Positions 8,766 through 17,755 of a stretch of DNA of 64,000 nt are shown one piece after another (position 1 is the stretch's first letter; every line of letters begins with the position of its first letter). The notes beneath the pieces are model-generated. The model had not been told where the DNA came from. It made no database searches and worked only from the letters and a program-made list of their open reading frames with translations. A program made the position numbers and the translations under genes. The stretch spans positions 240,481 to 304,480 of the forward strand of contig JBBCIY010000007.1 of the NCBI GenBank assembly GCA_037189645.1, given 5' to 3'. This DNA comes from Taishania sp037189645 (GTDB lineage Bacteria > Bacteroidota > Bacteroidia > Flavobacteriales_D > Crocinitomicaceae).

Positions 8766-8891
8766 GATGATGTATTTTTACCCGCTTTAAGTAAAAATAC
8801 CTGTTTTACAAGAACAATATTGCAGTGAAAATAAGCTAAAAATCCCAGATATGAAAATAAAAAGACATTTAAATGTACTTCAGAAAACCGG

Positions 8892-11390
8892 TTAAAAACT
8901 GTACTTCATAAAGTAAGAGCTAATCCAGAATCCATTGATTTTAACAGCATTTCTCAATAACTTTTCCAGGTATTTGGTATCCCCGAACGCATGATCCGTA
9001 TTCCTGGTATTGGATACATAACCATCCTGATACAGTGTATAATCCGTAACATCAATGAGTGAGGAACGGTCATAATTCAAACCGGAGTTTTCTCCCCAAT
9101 ATATCGTTTTGAACTTCAACAAATCATGGTAGTATCTTTCTTTTACCGCTGCTATATCAATGTATTCCAACGGCCGGTCGTTGAATAGATTCCGTTTCAG
9201 GTAATACAGGATGTGCTCAGAGGGCGCGACCTTGTCTGCAAAATCCCTCAGCAAAGCATCGTCCTCGCTGTCTAATGCTTTTACCAGCGCGAATTTGAGC
9301 TCATCAAACGATGTGTAACCTTTATGGGGCTGCATCGTTTTTTCAGGGGTGATAAAATTACCGTTGTTATCCATCACCCGCATTTTTCCATTGCTGAATG
9401 TGAGCGCCTGGTAAACAGGTCTTTCTCCGTATTCAAATCCACCGGTCTGCTCAAAATAAGCAACTTCATCAAATAATTCCGCACTGACCGGTTTGTTGTC
9501 TGACCGGATAACCTGGTACTGTTTTCCTTTCCGGGCTTTGTATAGCCCTACCACTGAAATACGCTGCAACCCGGCATATTGAAACGGTATCTGCACTTCA
9601 TTTTTCAGGTTTACCGTACCGTATTTCTTTCCTTTTGCCACAACAACCTGGGAGCAATTCTGATCGTTTGTTTCACAACCGTCTGCAGTGACGAAATCCA
9701 GGCTGATGTCATCGTATTCAAATGGAATGAGCACTTCGTTTCGTTCGTTTATCAGGCCGAACTTTTTCCCTTTCTGCACACTGTAATAACTATGCTCAGC
9801 ATTTTCAAAACGTTGTATGATCCTGTCATAAACCATCGGTATGTCAAGTGTTCCGCTCATTTCATTCAGCATCCCGTATTTCCCGTCTTTGCTTTTTACA
9901 TAGATCAGGGAGTGCCTCGTTGAGCTGAATGGATTCAACAGGTTTTCTTCATCCGGCACATAGCCGTATGCACTGACATTTCCGGGTAAAATAAGCTCAT
10001 TTTTTTCATCCAGGAAGTTATAGGAATCGTCATCTTTCCTCAAAACGATGATTTTGCTGCCCTCAGTAGCACTGTTGGTGATCCACTGGTATTCGGCAGG
10101 CACAATGACACGGCCTGTTTTATCATATAATCCGGATTTCCCGTCCGGCTCGGGTGTCATTACCCGGAAAAAACCCTTTTCTACTCCAACCCATTCAAAT
10201 TCAGCAGGAATAATCAGCTTACCATCCAGGTTGACCACACCGTACTTTCCATCCAGCTTTACCTTGATGAAGTCCCTGAACCCGCTTTCGTAAAACGTGC
10301 TTACATCATCATAAATTACAGGCACAATGATGGTTCCTTTCGGGTCAATGATCCCCCGTTTCCCGTCTTTCGTAACCCGAAGCCCTGTACTCAACTGCGC
10401 AATAAAATCATTGTCGTATTCAAATGGAACGATCTCCTCTCCCTGTAAATTAAAAGCTCCTGATTTGTTGTTTTTAACTGCCATAACGTACCCATAGCCG
10501 TCTGCATACACCCTGTCAAATTCAAACGCTGTTTTTCTACTGGATGATTTAAAATAGATACTGTATAAATTGTCCTTTCTCACCAGGTAATAATTCATCT
10601 GATCCACACGGGAGATCTCTTCGTTTTCAGCGGGATAGATTATTGCTCCTTCACTGTTTACCAAACCGAGCTTTCCGTTATTGGAAACAACCAGATCAAA
10701 GATGTACTTGCTCAGATTACTTCTTTTGAATACAAACGGATCATTTTTCTGAAGCTTGTCTGCTCTACCCGAACGTGTTGCAATCGTGTATGAAATGCTG
10801 TCGTATTCAAATGGAACGACAATGTCCTTTTTAATTACGCCAAACTTCCCGTTTGACTTTACGATTGCCAGGTTTCCATATACGTCCGCATATTCTATTT
10901 GCTGAGAAAAAACTTTTCCTGTTTCATTAAAGACAAGCGTTACATCGCCTTTTTTATTCTGAACGAATGACACTTCCTTGTTTCCTCCCAGAATTTTATC
11001 ATATTTTACGGGCAGCACCAGTTTCCCACTGTCTGACAAGGTACCGTATTTACCGTTTTTCTTGACAAGATAAGTGTTGTAAAGAATACCGACACTGTCG
11101 TATTCCATAGTACCTAAGGGGCTGCCTTTTTCGTCAGTTATACCGTATACATTTCCTTTTTGTACGATAAAACCGTTCAAGGCATACGTAATTTTATCGT
11201 ACATGGCTTCCTGACGTGTGTTTTTGGGGTAAACAAATCCGTATTTACCATCCTGCTGATAATAACCTGCATTTTTACCGTCTGCATCCGGCTTTTGCGC
11301 TGCTAAGCTCATTTCTTTCATAGGTTCCGGGACCTGGGAAATGGCATGGAAACCAAGTAAAACGAATGTACTGAAAAGAATGTGTTTCAT
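8892..11390 (-). CDS. Large secreted WG-repeat protein (832 aa)
   Basis: A signal peptide (KHILFSTFVLLGFHAISQ) is followed by more than ten WG-type repeats of about 45-60 residues, each with a KxGKYGxxxxxGxxxxPxxYDxI pattern (for example KNGKYGTLSDSGKLVLPVKYDKI and LDGKYGVVNLDGKLIIPAEFEWV), over roughly residues 40-640. The last 180 residues are helical, without repeats. WG repeats form beta-propeller-like or solenoid surfaces. Their function is largely unknown, though they are common in exported Bacteroidota proteins. There is no recognisable T9SS sorting domain or lipobox, so the protein is probably periplasmic. It stands alone: it shares strand with the hydrolase cassette (171 bases apart), which has its own promoter element. 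Confidence 0.88.
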   Translation of the reverse strand: MKHILFSTFVLLGFHAISQVPEPMKEMSLAAQKPDADGKNAGYYQQDGKYGFVYPKNTRQEAMYDKITYALNGFIVQKGNVYGITDEKGSPLGTMEYDSVGILYNTYLVKKNGKYGTLSDSGKLVLPVKYDKILGGNKEVSFVQNKKGDVTLVFNETGKVFSQQIEYADVYGNLAIVKSNGKFGVIKKDIVVPFEYDSISYTIATRSGRADKLQKNDPFVFKRSNLSKYIFDLVVSNNGKLGLVNSEGAIIYPAENEEISRVDQMNYYLVRKDNLYSIYFKSSSRKTAFEFDRVYADGYGYVMAVKNNKSGAFNLQGEEIVPFEYDNDFIAQLSTGLRVTKDGKRGIIDPKGTIIVPVIYDDVSTFYESGFRDFIKVKLDGKYGVVNLDGKLIIPAEFEWVGVEKGFFRVMTPEPDGKSGLYDKTGRVIVPAEYQWITNSATEGSKIIVLRKDDDSYNFLDEKNELILPGNVSAYGYVPDEENLLNPFSSTRHSLIYVKSKDGKYGMLNEMSGTLDIPMVYDRIIQRFENAEHSYYSVQKGKKFGLINERNEVLIPFEYDDISLDFVTADGCETNDQNCSQVVVAKGKKYGTVNLKNEVQIPFQYAGLQRISVVGLYKARKGKQYQVIRSDNKPVSAELFDEVAYFEQTGGFEYGERPVYQALTFSNGKMRVMDNNGNFITPEKTMQPHKGYTSFDELKFALVKALDSEDDALLRDFADKVAPSEHILYYLKRNLFNDRPLEYIDIAAVKERYYHDLLKFKTIYWGENSGLNYDRSSLIDVTDYTLYQDGYVSNTRNTDHAFGDTKYLEKLLRNAVKINGFWISSYFMKYSF

Positions 11391-11558
11391 CTGTCTGGTT
11401 CTTTGAACTGAATAAGGAAATGTATGAGGGAAAAAACTGAAAGAAACGAAACTTCCGTCTTTTCACTTCTCCGCAGCATACCGTTTGGGTTCTCCATATA
11501 GCAAAAACAATACCAAAAAGAGAGCAACCTAACCCTCCCGGGCAGGAGAACCAATAAG

Positions 11559-12065
11559 CTATTTCAGGCACTTAAAATAATCGAACGGCTCCAGGCAGGT
11601 ATTGCACTGATAATGAGCTTTGCATGCAGTGCTCCCGAACTGGGAAACCATGCGGGTATCTTTCGAATGACAGAGCGGGCATTCCACAACCGGGGGGTCG
11701 GCAAACAACACGCCTTTATCCACCTCATCGGCGGGAGGAGCGATTCCGTATTCCTTTAACCTGGCTCTTCCGTTCTCCGAAATCCAGTCGGTGGTCCATG
11801 CAGGGGAGAGCACCAGCTGAACTTCAACTTCCCGGATGCCTTTGGATTGCAAGAGTGTTTTGATATCTTCTTCGATTACCTGCATGGCAGGACACCCGGA
11901 ATAGGTCGGGGTAATGACAACAAGCACTTTCTCTCCATCAACAGTAACAGAGCGCACAACGCCCAGGTCAACAATTGTCAACACGGGAATCTCCGGGTCT
12001 GAAACCTCTTCCAGCCACTTCCATATCTGGATTTCTGATATATTGACTTGTTGATTTGCTGACAT
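11559..12065 (-). CDS. paaD: Phenylacetyl-CoA epoxidase assembly subunit PaaD (PaaJ)
   Basis: The 168-residue protein has an N-terminal MIP18/DUF59 domain (DPEIPVLTIVDLGVVRSV, TPTYSGCPAM, SPAWTTDWISE) and a C-terminal zinc-ribbon-like set of cysteines (CPLCHSKD ... CNTCLEPFDYFKCLK), both as in PaaD. PaaD is thought to help mature the iron or iron-sulfur cofactors of the PaaABCE complex, which converts phenylacetyl-CoA to the 1,2-epoxide. It is the distal paa gene of the leftward unit and is separated from paaC by an unrelated AT-rich ORF. Confidence 0.92.
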   Translation of the reverse strand: MSANQQVNISEIQIWKWLEEVSDPEIPVLTIVDLGVVRSVTVDGEKVLVVITPTYSGCPAMQVIEEDIKTLLQSKGIREVEVQLVLSPAWTTDWISENGRARLKEYGIAPPADEVDKGVLFADPPVVECPLCHSKDTRMVSQFGSTACKAHYQCNTCLEPFDYFKCLK

Positions 12066-12094
12066 GTTAAATAACGGTAAATAATAGAATAATG

Positions 12095-12616
12095 TTACTC
12101 TTCCTGGTCAATTATAGATAGGTTTTTTCTTTTTGTGTTCTTTAATTGGAACGCTTTTAAAATAGTCTTGCTCAAAAGAATCATTATTATTAAAGCAAGG
12201 ACTTTATAAATCAAATTTCTGATAAATTCTTCTGTTGTAAAATGACATCCATTTGACATATAATCCCATAAATCCTTATAATTTGACTCCTTTTCACATT
12301 CTTGTATATGCCGAGAATATTCTATTTTATGGGTTAGTAAATTTTTTTTGCTTGTATTGAAAGTATTTATACTAAAAAGGATAGATGAAGTTACGAATAA
12401 AAGAATGAATATAGGTAGAACAGTAAGTTTTATTCCCTGCTTAAATAGTACCAATCCTATTAATATTCCGAAAATCGCATTGAGAACATACCTTACATAA
12501 TTTGAGTTTATTGAGACATTAAAATTATAAGATAAAACATCCCACAACAAAGAGCCCGTCCAAGGCAAGGATGTCACTACAACTGAAAGAATGATTACAA
12601 TTCCTAATTTTGACAT
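12095..12616 (-). CDS. AT-rich hypothetical membrane protein inserted between paaC and paaD (173 aa)
   Basis: I recognise no family. The frame encodes an N-terminal hydrophobic helix (about 5-24), two more close together (about 45-85, YVLNAIFGILIGLVLF and LPIFILLFVTSSILFSI), a polar segment with two Cys (ECEKESN, NGCHFTTEE) and a final helix (about 137-152, VLALIIMILLSKTIL) before a basic tail. Base composition is clearly more AT-rich than the flanking paa genes, with many AAT, ATA and TTA codons. It shares the strand and sits with short gaps (86 and 29 bases) between paaC and paaD, so it is probably co-transcribed. The composition suggests a late arrival by transfer. It has no known link to phenylacetate. 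Confidence 0.7.
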   Translation of the reverse strand: MSKLGIVIILSVVVTSLPWTGSLLWDVLSYNFNVSINSNYVRYVLNAIFGILIGLVLFKQGIKLTVLPIFILLFVTSSILFSINTFNTSKKNLLTHKIEYSRHIQECEKESNYKDLWDYMSNGCHFTTEEFIRNLIYKVLALIIMILLSKTILKAFQLKNTKRKNLSIIDQEE

Positions 12617-12702
12617 GCTTTCCAGTTTCTATACATTTATTACATCACAATATCAAGAAACCAATCTTCTACATTCTACTTCATCACTCATGATTAAAAA
12701 AT

Positions 12703-13455
12703 CTACCACTTCATTCCCGGATACGCACGCTGCATGTACTGCAATTCAGCTAAAATGTAGCCTAAGTTTTCAGAGTGAAGCCCTGTTCTTCCTCCTTTTT
12801 GAACCCATCCGTTTTGCGGAATTACCAATGTTGCTTCTTCCAAAACTGCATGTACGGTTTTTTCCCACTCTGCTCTGACCGGAACAAGGCCCGGTGCTAT
12901 TCCTTCGGCCTGCAATGCCGCATCCACTTCATTTTCGAAGAACAATTCATCGGTATAACGCCACAAGGTATCCAGCGCATATTGCGTACGTTGGTGTGAT
13001 TCTTCGGTGCCGTCACCCAAACGGATGACCCATTCAGATGAATGCTTCAAATGGTATTTGGTTTCTTTCAGCGATTTTTCCGCAATGGCCGCGAGCTGCT
13101 CATCTGTACTGCTCTGTACTGCTTCATAGAATGGCTTTCTGAACGCATCAAATAAGAACTGGCGCATCATGGTTACAGCAAAATCTTCATTGGGCTGCTC
13201 TACCAGCAATACGTTCCGGTATTCTCTTTCGTAACGCAAAAATGCCAGGTCATCTGCATCTCTTCCCTTTCCTTCCACTTTTCCTGCATATTCCAGGATG
13301 GAAGTCGCCTGCCCGATAAAATCCAATGCCATGTTCGTCAGCGCAATGTCCTCTTCCAGGATCGGGCCATGCCCGCACCATTCCGACAGACGGTGCCCGA
13401 TGATCAGGCTGTCATCACCTAAACGAAGTAAGTATTCAACTAAATTCTTGTTCAT
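12703..13455 (-). CDS. paaC: Phenylacetyl-CoA epoxidase structural subunit PaaC (PaaI)
   Basis: At 250 residues this matches PaaC in length and in its ferritin-like helical layout: RLGDDSLIIGHRLSEWCGHGPILEEDIALTNMALDFIGQA near the start, then DDLAFLRYEREYRNVLLVEQPNEDF, LKETKYHLKHSSEWVIRLGDGTEESH and the end motif GYILAELQYMQRAYPG. PaaC is the non-catalytic partner that forms heterodimers with PaaA. It lies 18 bases downstream of paaB in the leftward paa operon. Its C-terminus has the expected length, so the AT-rich gene that follows did not truncate it. Confidence 0.95.
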   Translation of the reverse strand: MNKNLVEYLLRLGDDSLIIGHRLSEWCGHGPILEEDIALTNMALDFIGQATSILEYAGKVEGKGRDADDLAFLRYEREYRNVLLVEQPNEDFAVTMMRQFLFDAFRKPFYEAVQSSTDEQLAAIAEKSLKETKYHLKHSSEWVIRLGDGTEESHQRTQYALDTLWRYTDELFFENEVDAALQAEGIAPGLVPVRAEWEKTVHAVLEEATLVIPQNGWVQKGGRTGLHSENLGYILAELQYMQRAYPGMKW

Positions 13456-13473
13456 TTTCGTATAGCTAAAGGA

Positions 13474-13761
13474 TTACATGTGAGAAATTCCGTCCGGAAC
13501 ATCGTAAAATGTCGGATGGCGGTATACTTTGGAATCTGCCGGCTCATAGAGTGCATCTGCTTCACCCGGGTCAGAGGCAAACACATCCTTTGACTGCACC
13601 ACCCAGATGCTGATCCCTTCCGAACGGCGGGTGTAGACATCTCTTGCGTTTTCAACGGCCATCTGCGCATCTGCGGCACGCAGACTCCCCACGTGCTTGT
13701 GGCTCAACCCTTGTTTGCTTCTTATAAAGACCTCCCAGAGAGGCCAGTTTGCATTCGACAT
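13474..13761 (-). CDS. paaB: Phenylacetyl-CoA epoxidase subunit PaaB
   Basis: The 95-residue protein has the PaaB pattern: WPLWEVFIRSKQGLSHKHVGSLRAADAQMAVENARDVYTRR, then IWVVQSKDVFASDPGEADALYEPADSK. PaaB bridges PaaAC heterodimers in the epoxidase complex. It lies 27 bases downstream of paaA and 18 bases upstream of paaC, so it is the second gene of the operon. Confidence 0.95.
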   Translation of the reverse strand: MSNANWPLWEVFIRSKQGLSHKHVGSLRAADAQMAVENARDVYTRRSEGISIWVVQSKDVFASDPGEADALYEPADSKVYRHPTFYDVPDGISHM

Positions 13762-13788
13762 AATAGCTACTGTTTTATTTTAATTCGA

Positions 13789-14742
13789 TTAAGCTCTTTC
13801 TTTATTCCTTTGGGCGCGCTTCTCTGCATAAGCAGCAGCGGCTTCACGGACCCACATCCCGTTTTCCTTCGCCTTTCTGCGGGCATCCACACGCTCTTTG
13901 TTGCACGGTCCGTTTCCTTTCACCACTTGCCAGAATTCATCCCAATTGATCGCTCCGAATTCATAGTGCCCTGTTTCTTCATTGAATTTCAGGTCCGGGT
14001 CCGGAACGGTCAGGCCGATCAGTTCTGCCTGGGGAACAGTTACATCGACAAACTGCTGGCGCAGCTCGTCATTTGTCTGGCGTTTGATTTTCCATTTTAT
14101 GGATTGAGCAGTATGTTTGGAATCGGCATCATTCGGACCGAACATCATCAGTGCCGGCCACCAGAAGCGATTCAGCGCATCCTGCGCCATTGCTTTTTGC
14201 TCAGGCGTACCATTCGCCAGTGTTGTCATGATCTCAAAGCCCTGACGCTGGTGAAACGATTCTTCCTTACACACACGTACCATTGCCCGTGCATAAGGTC
14301 CGTAAGAACAACGGCACAACGGCACCTGGTTCATAATCGCAGCTCCGTCGACCAGCCACCCGATCGCTCCCATATCCGCCCAGGACAAGGTCGGGTAATT
14401 AAAAATGGAAGAATATTTCGCCTTTCCCGAATGCAGGTCGTCAATGGTCTCTTCCCTGTCAGCTCCCAGCGTTTCGGCGGCACTGTACAGGTACAAACCA
14501 TGCCCGGCCTCATCCTGGACCTTCGCCAGCAAGACCGCCTTTCTTCTCAGGTTCGGGGCACGTGTGATCCAGTTCCCTTCGGGAAGCATCCCTACAATTT
14601 CAGAGTGCGCATGCTGGGATATCTGGCGGATCAGCGTATCACGGTATGCATCCGGCATCCAGTCACGAGGTTCGATCTTGATATCCTTATCGATTTTCTC
14701 CTGAAACTGACGTTCCAATTCTTCAATATTATTTCCTTTCAT
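13789..14742 (-). CDS. paaA: Phenylacetyl-CoA epoxidase catalytic subunit PaaA
   Basis: The 317-residue protein fits PaaA (about 310 residues). The N-terminus has IEPRDWMPDAYRDTLIRQISQHAHSEIVGMLPEGNWI. The di-iron ligand region includes KVQDEAGHGLYLYSAAETLG and, later, VCKEESFHQRQGFEIM, giving the two ExxH-type carboxylate-bridged di-iron motifs. PaaA catalyses oxygen insertion into the ring of phenylacetyl-CoA using electrons from PaaE. It is the first gene of the leftward unit, with a TAnnTTTG promoter element just upstream, and is divergent from the paaE genes. Confidence 0.96.
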   Translation of the reverse strand: MKGNNIEELERQFQEKIDKDIKIEPRDWMPDAYRDTLIRQISQHAHSEIVGMLPEGNWITRAPNLRRKAVLLAKVQDEAGHGLYLYSAAETLGADREETIDDLHSGKAKYSSIFNYPTLSWADMGAIGWLVDGAAIMNQVPLCRCSYGPYARAMVRVCKEESFHQRQGFEIMTTLANGTPEQKAMAQDALNRFWWPALMMFGPNDADSKHTAQSIKWKIKRQTNDELRQQFVDVTVPQAELIGLTVPDPDLKFNEETGHYEFGAINWDEFWQVVKGNGPCNKERVDARRKAKENGMWVREAAAAYAEKRAQRNKERA

Positions 14743-14760
14743 AGCCTTTTGAGTACCTCA

Positions 14761-14768
14761 CAAATTTA
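14761..14768 (-). promoter_or_regulatory. paaA: -7 element (TAAATTTG) for the paaABC-D operon
   Basis: The minus-strand octamer matches TAnnTTTG perfectly and lies 18 bases upstream of the paaA ATG, giving a very short leader. No clear -33 box was found. Confidence 0.5.
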
Positions 14769-14793
14769 GTGAAAAATGTTCGATTTCCCTGTA

Positions 14794-14801
14794 TATTTTT
14801 G
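14794..14801 (+). promoter_or_regulatory. -7 element (TATTTTTG), possible paaE promoter
   Basis: A plus-strand TAnnTTTG match lies in the 170-base divergent region between paaA and the first paaE, 111 bases before the paaE ATG, which would leave a leader of about 105 bases. It is close enough to the leftward element for a shared regulator to control both directions. Tentative. Confidence 0.35.
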
Positions 14802-14912
14802 AAATGAATGTTCCATCCTTAACACAAACAATGGTTTTGGTTGGTATTTTTACGTCGTTTTTAGCTGTAAAATGATTAAATTCGCCGTCAAATCATCTAT
14901 GATATTGAATAT

Positions 14913-15980
14913 ATGACACCAAAATTCCATACGCTGAAGGTCAAAGAGGTCCGGAGAGAAACAGAGGAGGCTGTATCCATTTCTTTCGAGGTTCCTGAAA
15001 GCCTGCTGGCCGAATATGCATTCATACCGGGACAATACCTTACGTTGAGAACAATGGTGGACGGAGAAGATATCCGCCGTTCCTATTCCCTGTGCTCGGC
15101 TCCTTATGAAAATGAATGGAGGGTTGCGGTAAAACAGGTGGAAGAAGGAAAGCTTTCGACATTTGTCAATACGGCTTTAAAAGCCGGTGATGAGCTGGAG
15201 GTGATGACTCCGATGGGCAATTTCAAGCTGGAGACCAACCCCATCGCACAGAAGTCATACGTATTATTTGCCGCGGGATCAGGAATCACGCCGGTTCTTT
15301 CGATCCTGAAACAGATCCTGACACAGGAACCGTTAAGCGATGTAACGTTGTTCTACGGAAATAAAAACTTTGCCTCCATCATTTTCAGGGAAGAGCTGGA
15401 AGCACTGAAAAATAAATACATGAGCCGTCTGCGTGTGATACACGTGTTATCCCGCGAGAGCCTGGGGAATAAGATCCAAAAAGGAAGGATCGACGGGCAA
15501 AAATGCGAAGACCTGTACCATTCCTTCCTCAAAGGATGGAACATTTCGGAAGTCTTCATCTGCGGGCCGGAGGAGATGATCCTTTCCGTAAAGGACAGCC
15601 TGGACAGATTAGGAGTGGCGAAAGAAAAGATCCACTTCGAACTGTTTACGACATCCGGCAGCATTGCACGGAAAAAAACAGAATATACAGGGCCTGAGAT
15701 CAATGCGAATGTAAAAGTCATCCTGGATGGCGACACATACGACATTGCGCTGGGATCTACCGGCGATACCATACTGGACGCAGCGCAAAAAGCGGGAGCA
15801 GACCTGCCGTTCGCATGCAAGGGCGGAGTATGCTGCACCTGCAAAGCCAAGGTACTGGAAGGCGAAGCGCGCATGGATGTAAATTACGCACTGGAACCGG
15901 ATGAGGTGGAAGCAGGATATATCCTTACCTGCCAGGCACATCCTGTAACGGAAAAACTGGTTGTTTCATTTGACGACTAA
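14913..15980 (+). CDS. paaE: Phenylacetyl-CoA epoxidase reductase PaaE, copy 1
   Basis: The 355-residue protein has the PaaE order: a FAD-binding domain (about 1-105; FIPGQYLTLR, RRSYSLCSAP), an NAD(P)-binding domain (about 110-245; LFAAGSGITPVLSILKQIL, VFICGPEEMILSV) and a C-terminal plant-type [2Fe-2S] ferredoxin domain (about 265-355; CKGGVCCTCKAKVLEG with the last Cys in ILTCQAHP). It passes electrons from NADPH to the PaaA di-iron centre. It starts a rightward unit and is followed after 3 bases by a second gene of identical architecture. Length equals that of characterised PaaE (about 356). Confidence 0.94.
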   Translation: MTPKFHTLKVKEVRRETEEAVSISFEVPESLLAEYAFIPGQYLTLRTMVDGEDIRRSYSLCSAPYENEWRVAVKQVEEGKLSTFVNTALKAGDELEVMTPMGNFKLETNPIAQKSYVLFAAGSGITPVLSILKQILTQEPLSDVTLFYGNKNFASIIFREELEALKNKYMSRLRVIHVLSRESLGNKIQKGRIDGQKCEDLYHSFLKGWNISEVFICGPEEMILSVKDSLDRLGVAKEKIHFELFTTSGSIARKKTEYTGPEINANVKVILDGDTYDIALGSTGDTILDAAQKAGADLPFACKGGVCCTCKAKVLEGEARMDVNYALEPDEVEAGYILTCQAHPVTEKLVVSFDD

Positions 15981-15983
15981 ATC

Positions 15984-17054
15984 ATGGGATTTTTTGGAAA
16001 ATTATTTAAAAAGGAATCGACTGTAAAGATTCCGAGAGGCTTTTACAACATACCTGTTCAGCAGATCAACCGCTTGACAAAAGATGCTGTAGAAATTGTT
16101 TTTGCCATTCCACAGGAGCTGGAAGATACCTTTGCGTTTATGCCCGGACAGTACATTACCATTTCGGCTGAAATTGACGGTAAAGAGGAGCGCCGTTCCT
16201 ACTCCATCTGCAGCGAAAAGGGAAAAAGCCTGGCAATCGCTGTCAAAGAGGTTGAAAAAGGAAAGGTTTCGACCTGGATCAACCGAAGGCTTCAGGCAGG
16301 GGAAAGTATGTTCATCTCCAAACCTGAGGGGCGTTTCTTATTGAACGATGCAAAAAAAGTGGTAGCAGTCGCTGCCGGTTCGGGAATTACGCCCATTATG
16401 AGCATGGCCTGCGAAGTCGAGAAACACGGCGACGCCTCCATGAAGCTGATCTTTGCCAATAAAACGGAAAGCGATATTTTATTCCGGGAACGCCTGGACA
16501 ACCTTTCCAGGACCGAAACGCGGTATTTCCTTACCCAGGAACAAAAAGAGGGGTTCGGAAGCGGGCGGATCACCAAAGAAGCATTTATGGCGATCGTTAA
16601 GGAAGATCTGGGAATCCTGAAATCAGACGGTTTTTTCATCTGCGGGCCGGAAGAAATGATCCACAGTGTGAAGGCGGCACTCGAATTGTTTGGAGTTCCT
16701 GAGTCAAAAATCCATTTTGAACTGTTCACAACAGCTGCAAAATCGGATCCTGCCCCGGCAGCTTCGAATTTCAAAGGAACCACCAGGGTAAAGGTCATCA
16801 TGGACGATGAATCGTACGAATTTGAAATGAACAGCAGCAAGACTGTCCTGGACGCAGCAAGCGCGGCAGACGTGGATGCTCCTTATTCATGCAGAGGAGG
16901 AGTTTGCTCCACATGCAGAGCGAAGGTACTGAAAGGCGCTGTCAAAATGAACCTGAATTATACCCTGACAGACAAAGAAATTGAGCAAGGATATATTTTA
17001 ACATGCCAGTCGCACCCGACCAGCGAAGAATTGATTATTTCCTATGACGAATAG
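15984..17054 (+). CDS. PaaE-like ferredoxin reductase, copy 2
   Basis: A second 356-residue flavin/NAD(P)/[2Fe-2S] reductase lies 3 bases after the first. It has the same domain order: FMPGQYITIS and RRSYSICSEKG for FAD, VAAGSGITPIMSMACEVE and FFICGPEEMIHSVK for NAD(P), and CRGGVCSTCRAKVLKG with YILTCQSHP for the iron-sulfur cluster. All four cluster cysteines are present, so it looks functional rather than decaying. It has clearly diverged from copy 1 (different N-terminus MGFFGKLFKKEST, many substitutions), so the duplication is not recent. It may serve the same epoxidase or a different oxygenase. It overlaps the next gene by 11 bases. Confidence 0.9.
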   Translation: MGFFGKLFKKESTVKIPRGFYNIPVQQINRLTKDAVEIVFAIPQELEDTFAFMPGQYITISAEIDGKEERRSYSICSEKGKSLAIAVKEVEKGKVSTWINRRLQAGESMFISKPEGRFLLNDAKKVVAVAAGSGITPIMSMACEVEKHGDASMKLIFANKTESDILFRERLDNLSRTETRYFLTQEQKEGFGSGRITKEAFMAIVKEDLGILKSDGFFICGPEEMIHSVKAALELFGVPESKIHFELFTTAAKSDPAPAASNFKGTTRVKVIMDDESYEFEMNSSKTVLDAASAADVDAPYSCRGGVCSTCRAKVLKGAVKMNLNYTLTDKEIEQGYILTCQSHPTSEELIISYDE

Positions 17055-17736
17055 AACTGTTGTAATCGTTGGTGCATCCCGCGGGATCGGGAAGGCAATG
17101 GTTGATCTGTTTGCAAAAGACGAAGCACTGACCATCTACGCATTGTCACGTGATGAGGAGCAGATGCGCAAGCAATTTTCCGCATATTCCAATGTACAGT
17201 GCAGAGCGTATGATCTGACAACCAATGATGGCGAAAAACAGCTGGAATATATTTTCTCCAGGGTCCCTGCGATCGATATACTGATCAATAACGCAGGATA
17301 CCTGGTCAACAAACCGTTTGAGGAATTAACGCGGCGTGATTTTGAACGCTCTTACCAGGTGAATGTGATCGGTGTGATGGAAACTGTACAGGCGTTATTG
17401 CCCAAACTGGAACATGGCGCACACATTGTGAACATCAGCTCAATGGGTGGTTTCCAGGGAACAGCCAAATTTGCCGGGTTGGCTGCTTATTCCACTTCAA
17501 AAGCGGCCCTGGTGAGCTTTACAGAGCTGTTTGCCGAAGAGTTCAAGCATACAGCGATCAAAATGAACTGCCTGTGCCTGGGGGCTGTCCAGACAGAAAT
17601 GCTCCACGAGGCATTTCCCGGGTATGAAGCATTGGTTTCACCTGATCAAATGGCTGAATACATCTGTCATTTCGCGCTGACAGCACATCAATGGATGAAC
17701 GGAAGGATCATTCCCGTTTCGCTGACAACACCTTAG
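17044..17736 (+). CDS. Short-chain dehydrogenase/reductase (SDR)
   Basis: The 230-residue classical SDR has the cofactor loop VGASRGIGKAM (about 9-19), the NNAG motif in DILINNAGYLV, the catalytic Ser in VNISSMGG and the YSTSK (YxxxK) active site. The substrate cannot be told from sequence. It overlaps the second paaE gene by 11 bases in another frame (ATGACGAATAG), so it is translationally coupled and is the third gene of the rightward paa unit. A role in processing phenylacetate intermediates is inference. Confidence 0.9.
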   Translation: MTNRTVVIVGASRGIGKAMVDLFAKDEALTIYALSRDEEQMRKQFSAYSNVQCRAYDLTTNDGEKQLEYIFSRVPAIDILINNAGYLVNKPFEELTRRDFERSYQVNVIGVMETVQALLPKLEHGAHIVNISSMGGFQGTAKFAGLAAYSTSKAALVSFTELFAEEFKHTAIKMNCLCLGAVQTEMLHEAFPGYEALVSPDQMAEYICHFALTAHQWMNGRIIPVSLTTP

Positions 17737-17755
17737 TTTTTTTACAGTACGATAC

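Noticed and set aside
11275..11571. 98-codon leftward frame between the WG-repeat gene and paaD
   Set aside because: It overlaps both genes in another frame, with Cys/Phe-rich low-complexity translation and no ribosome site or motif.
13693..14769. 358-codon rightward frame across paaA
   Set aside because: It is antisense to paaA and paaB, has no coherent domain, and paaA on the other strand has full family motifs.
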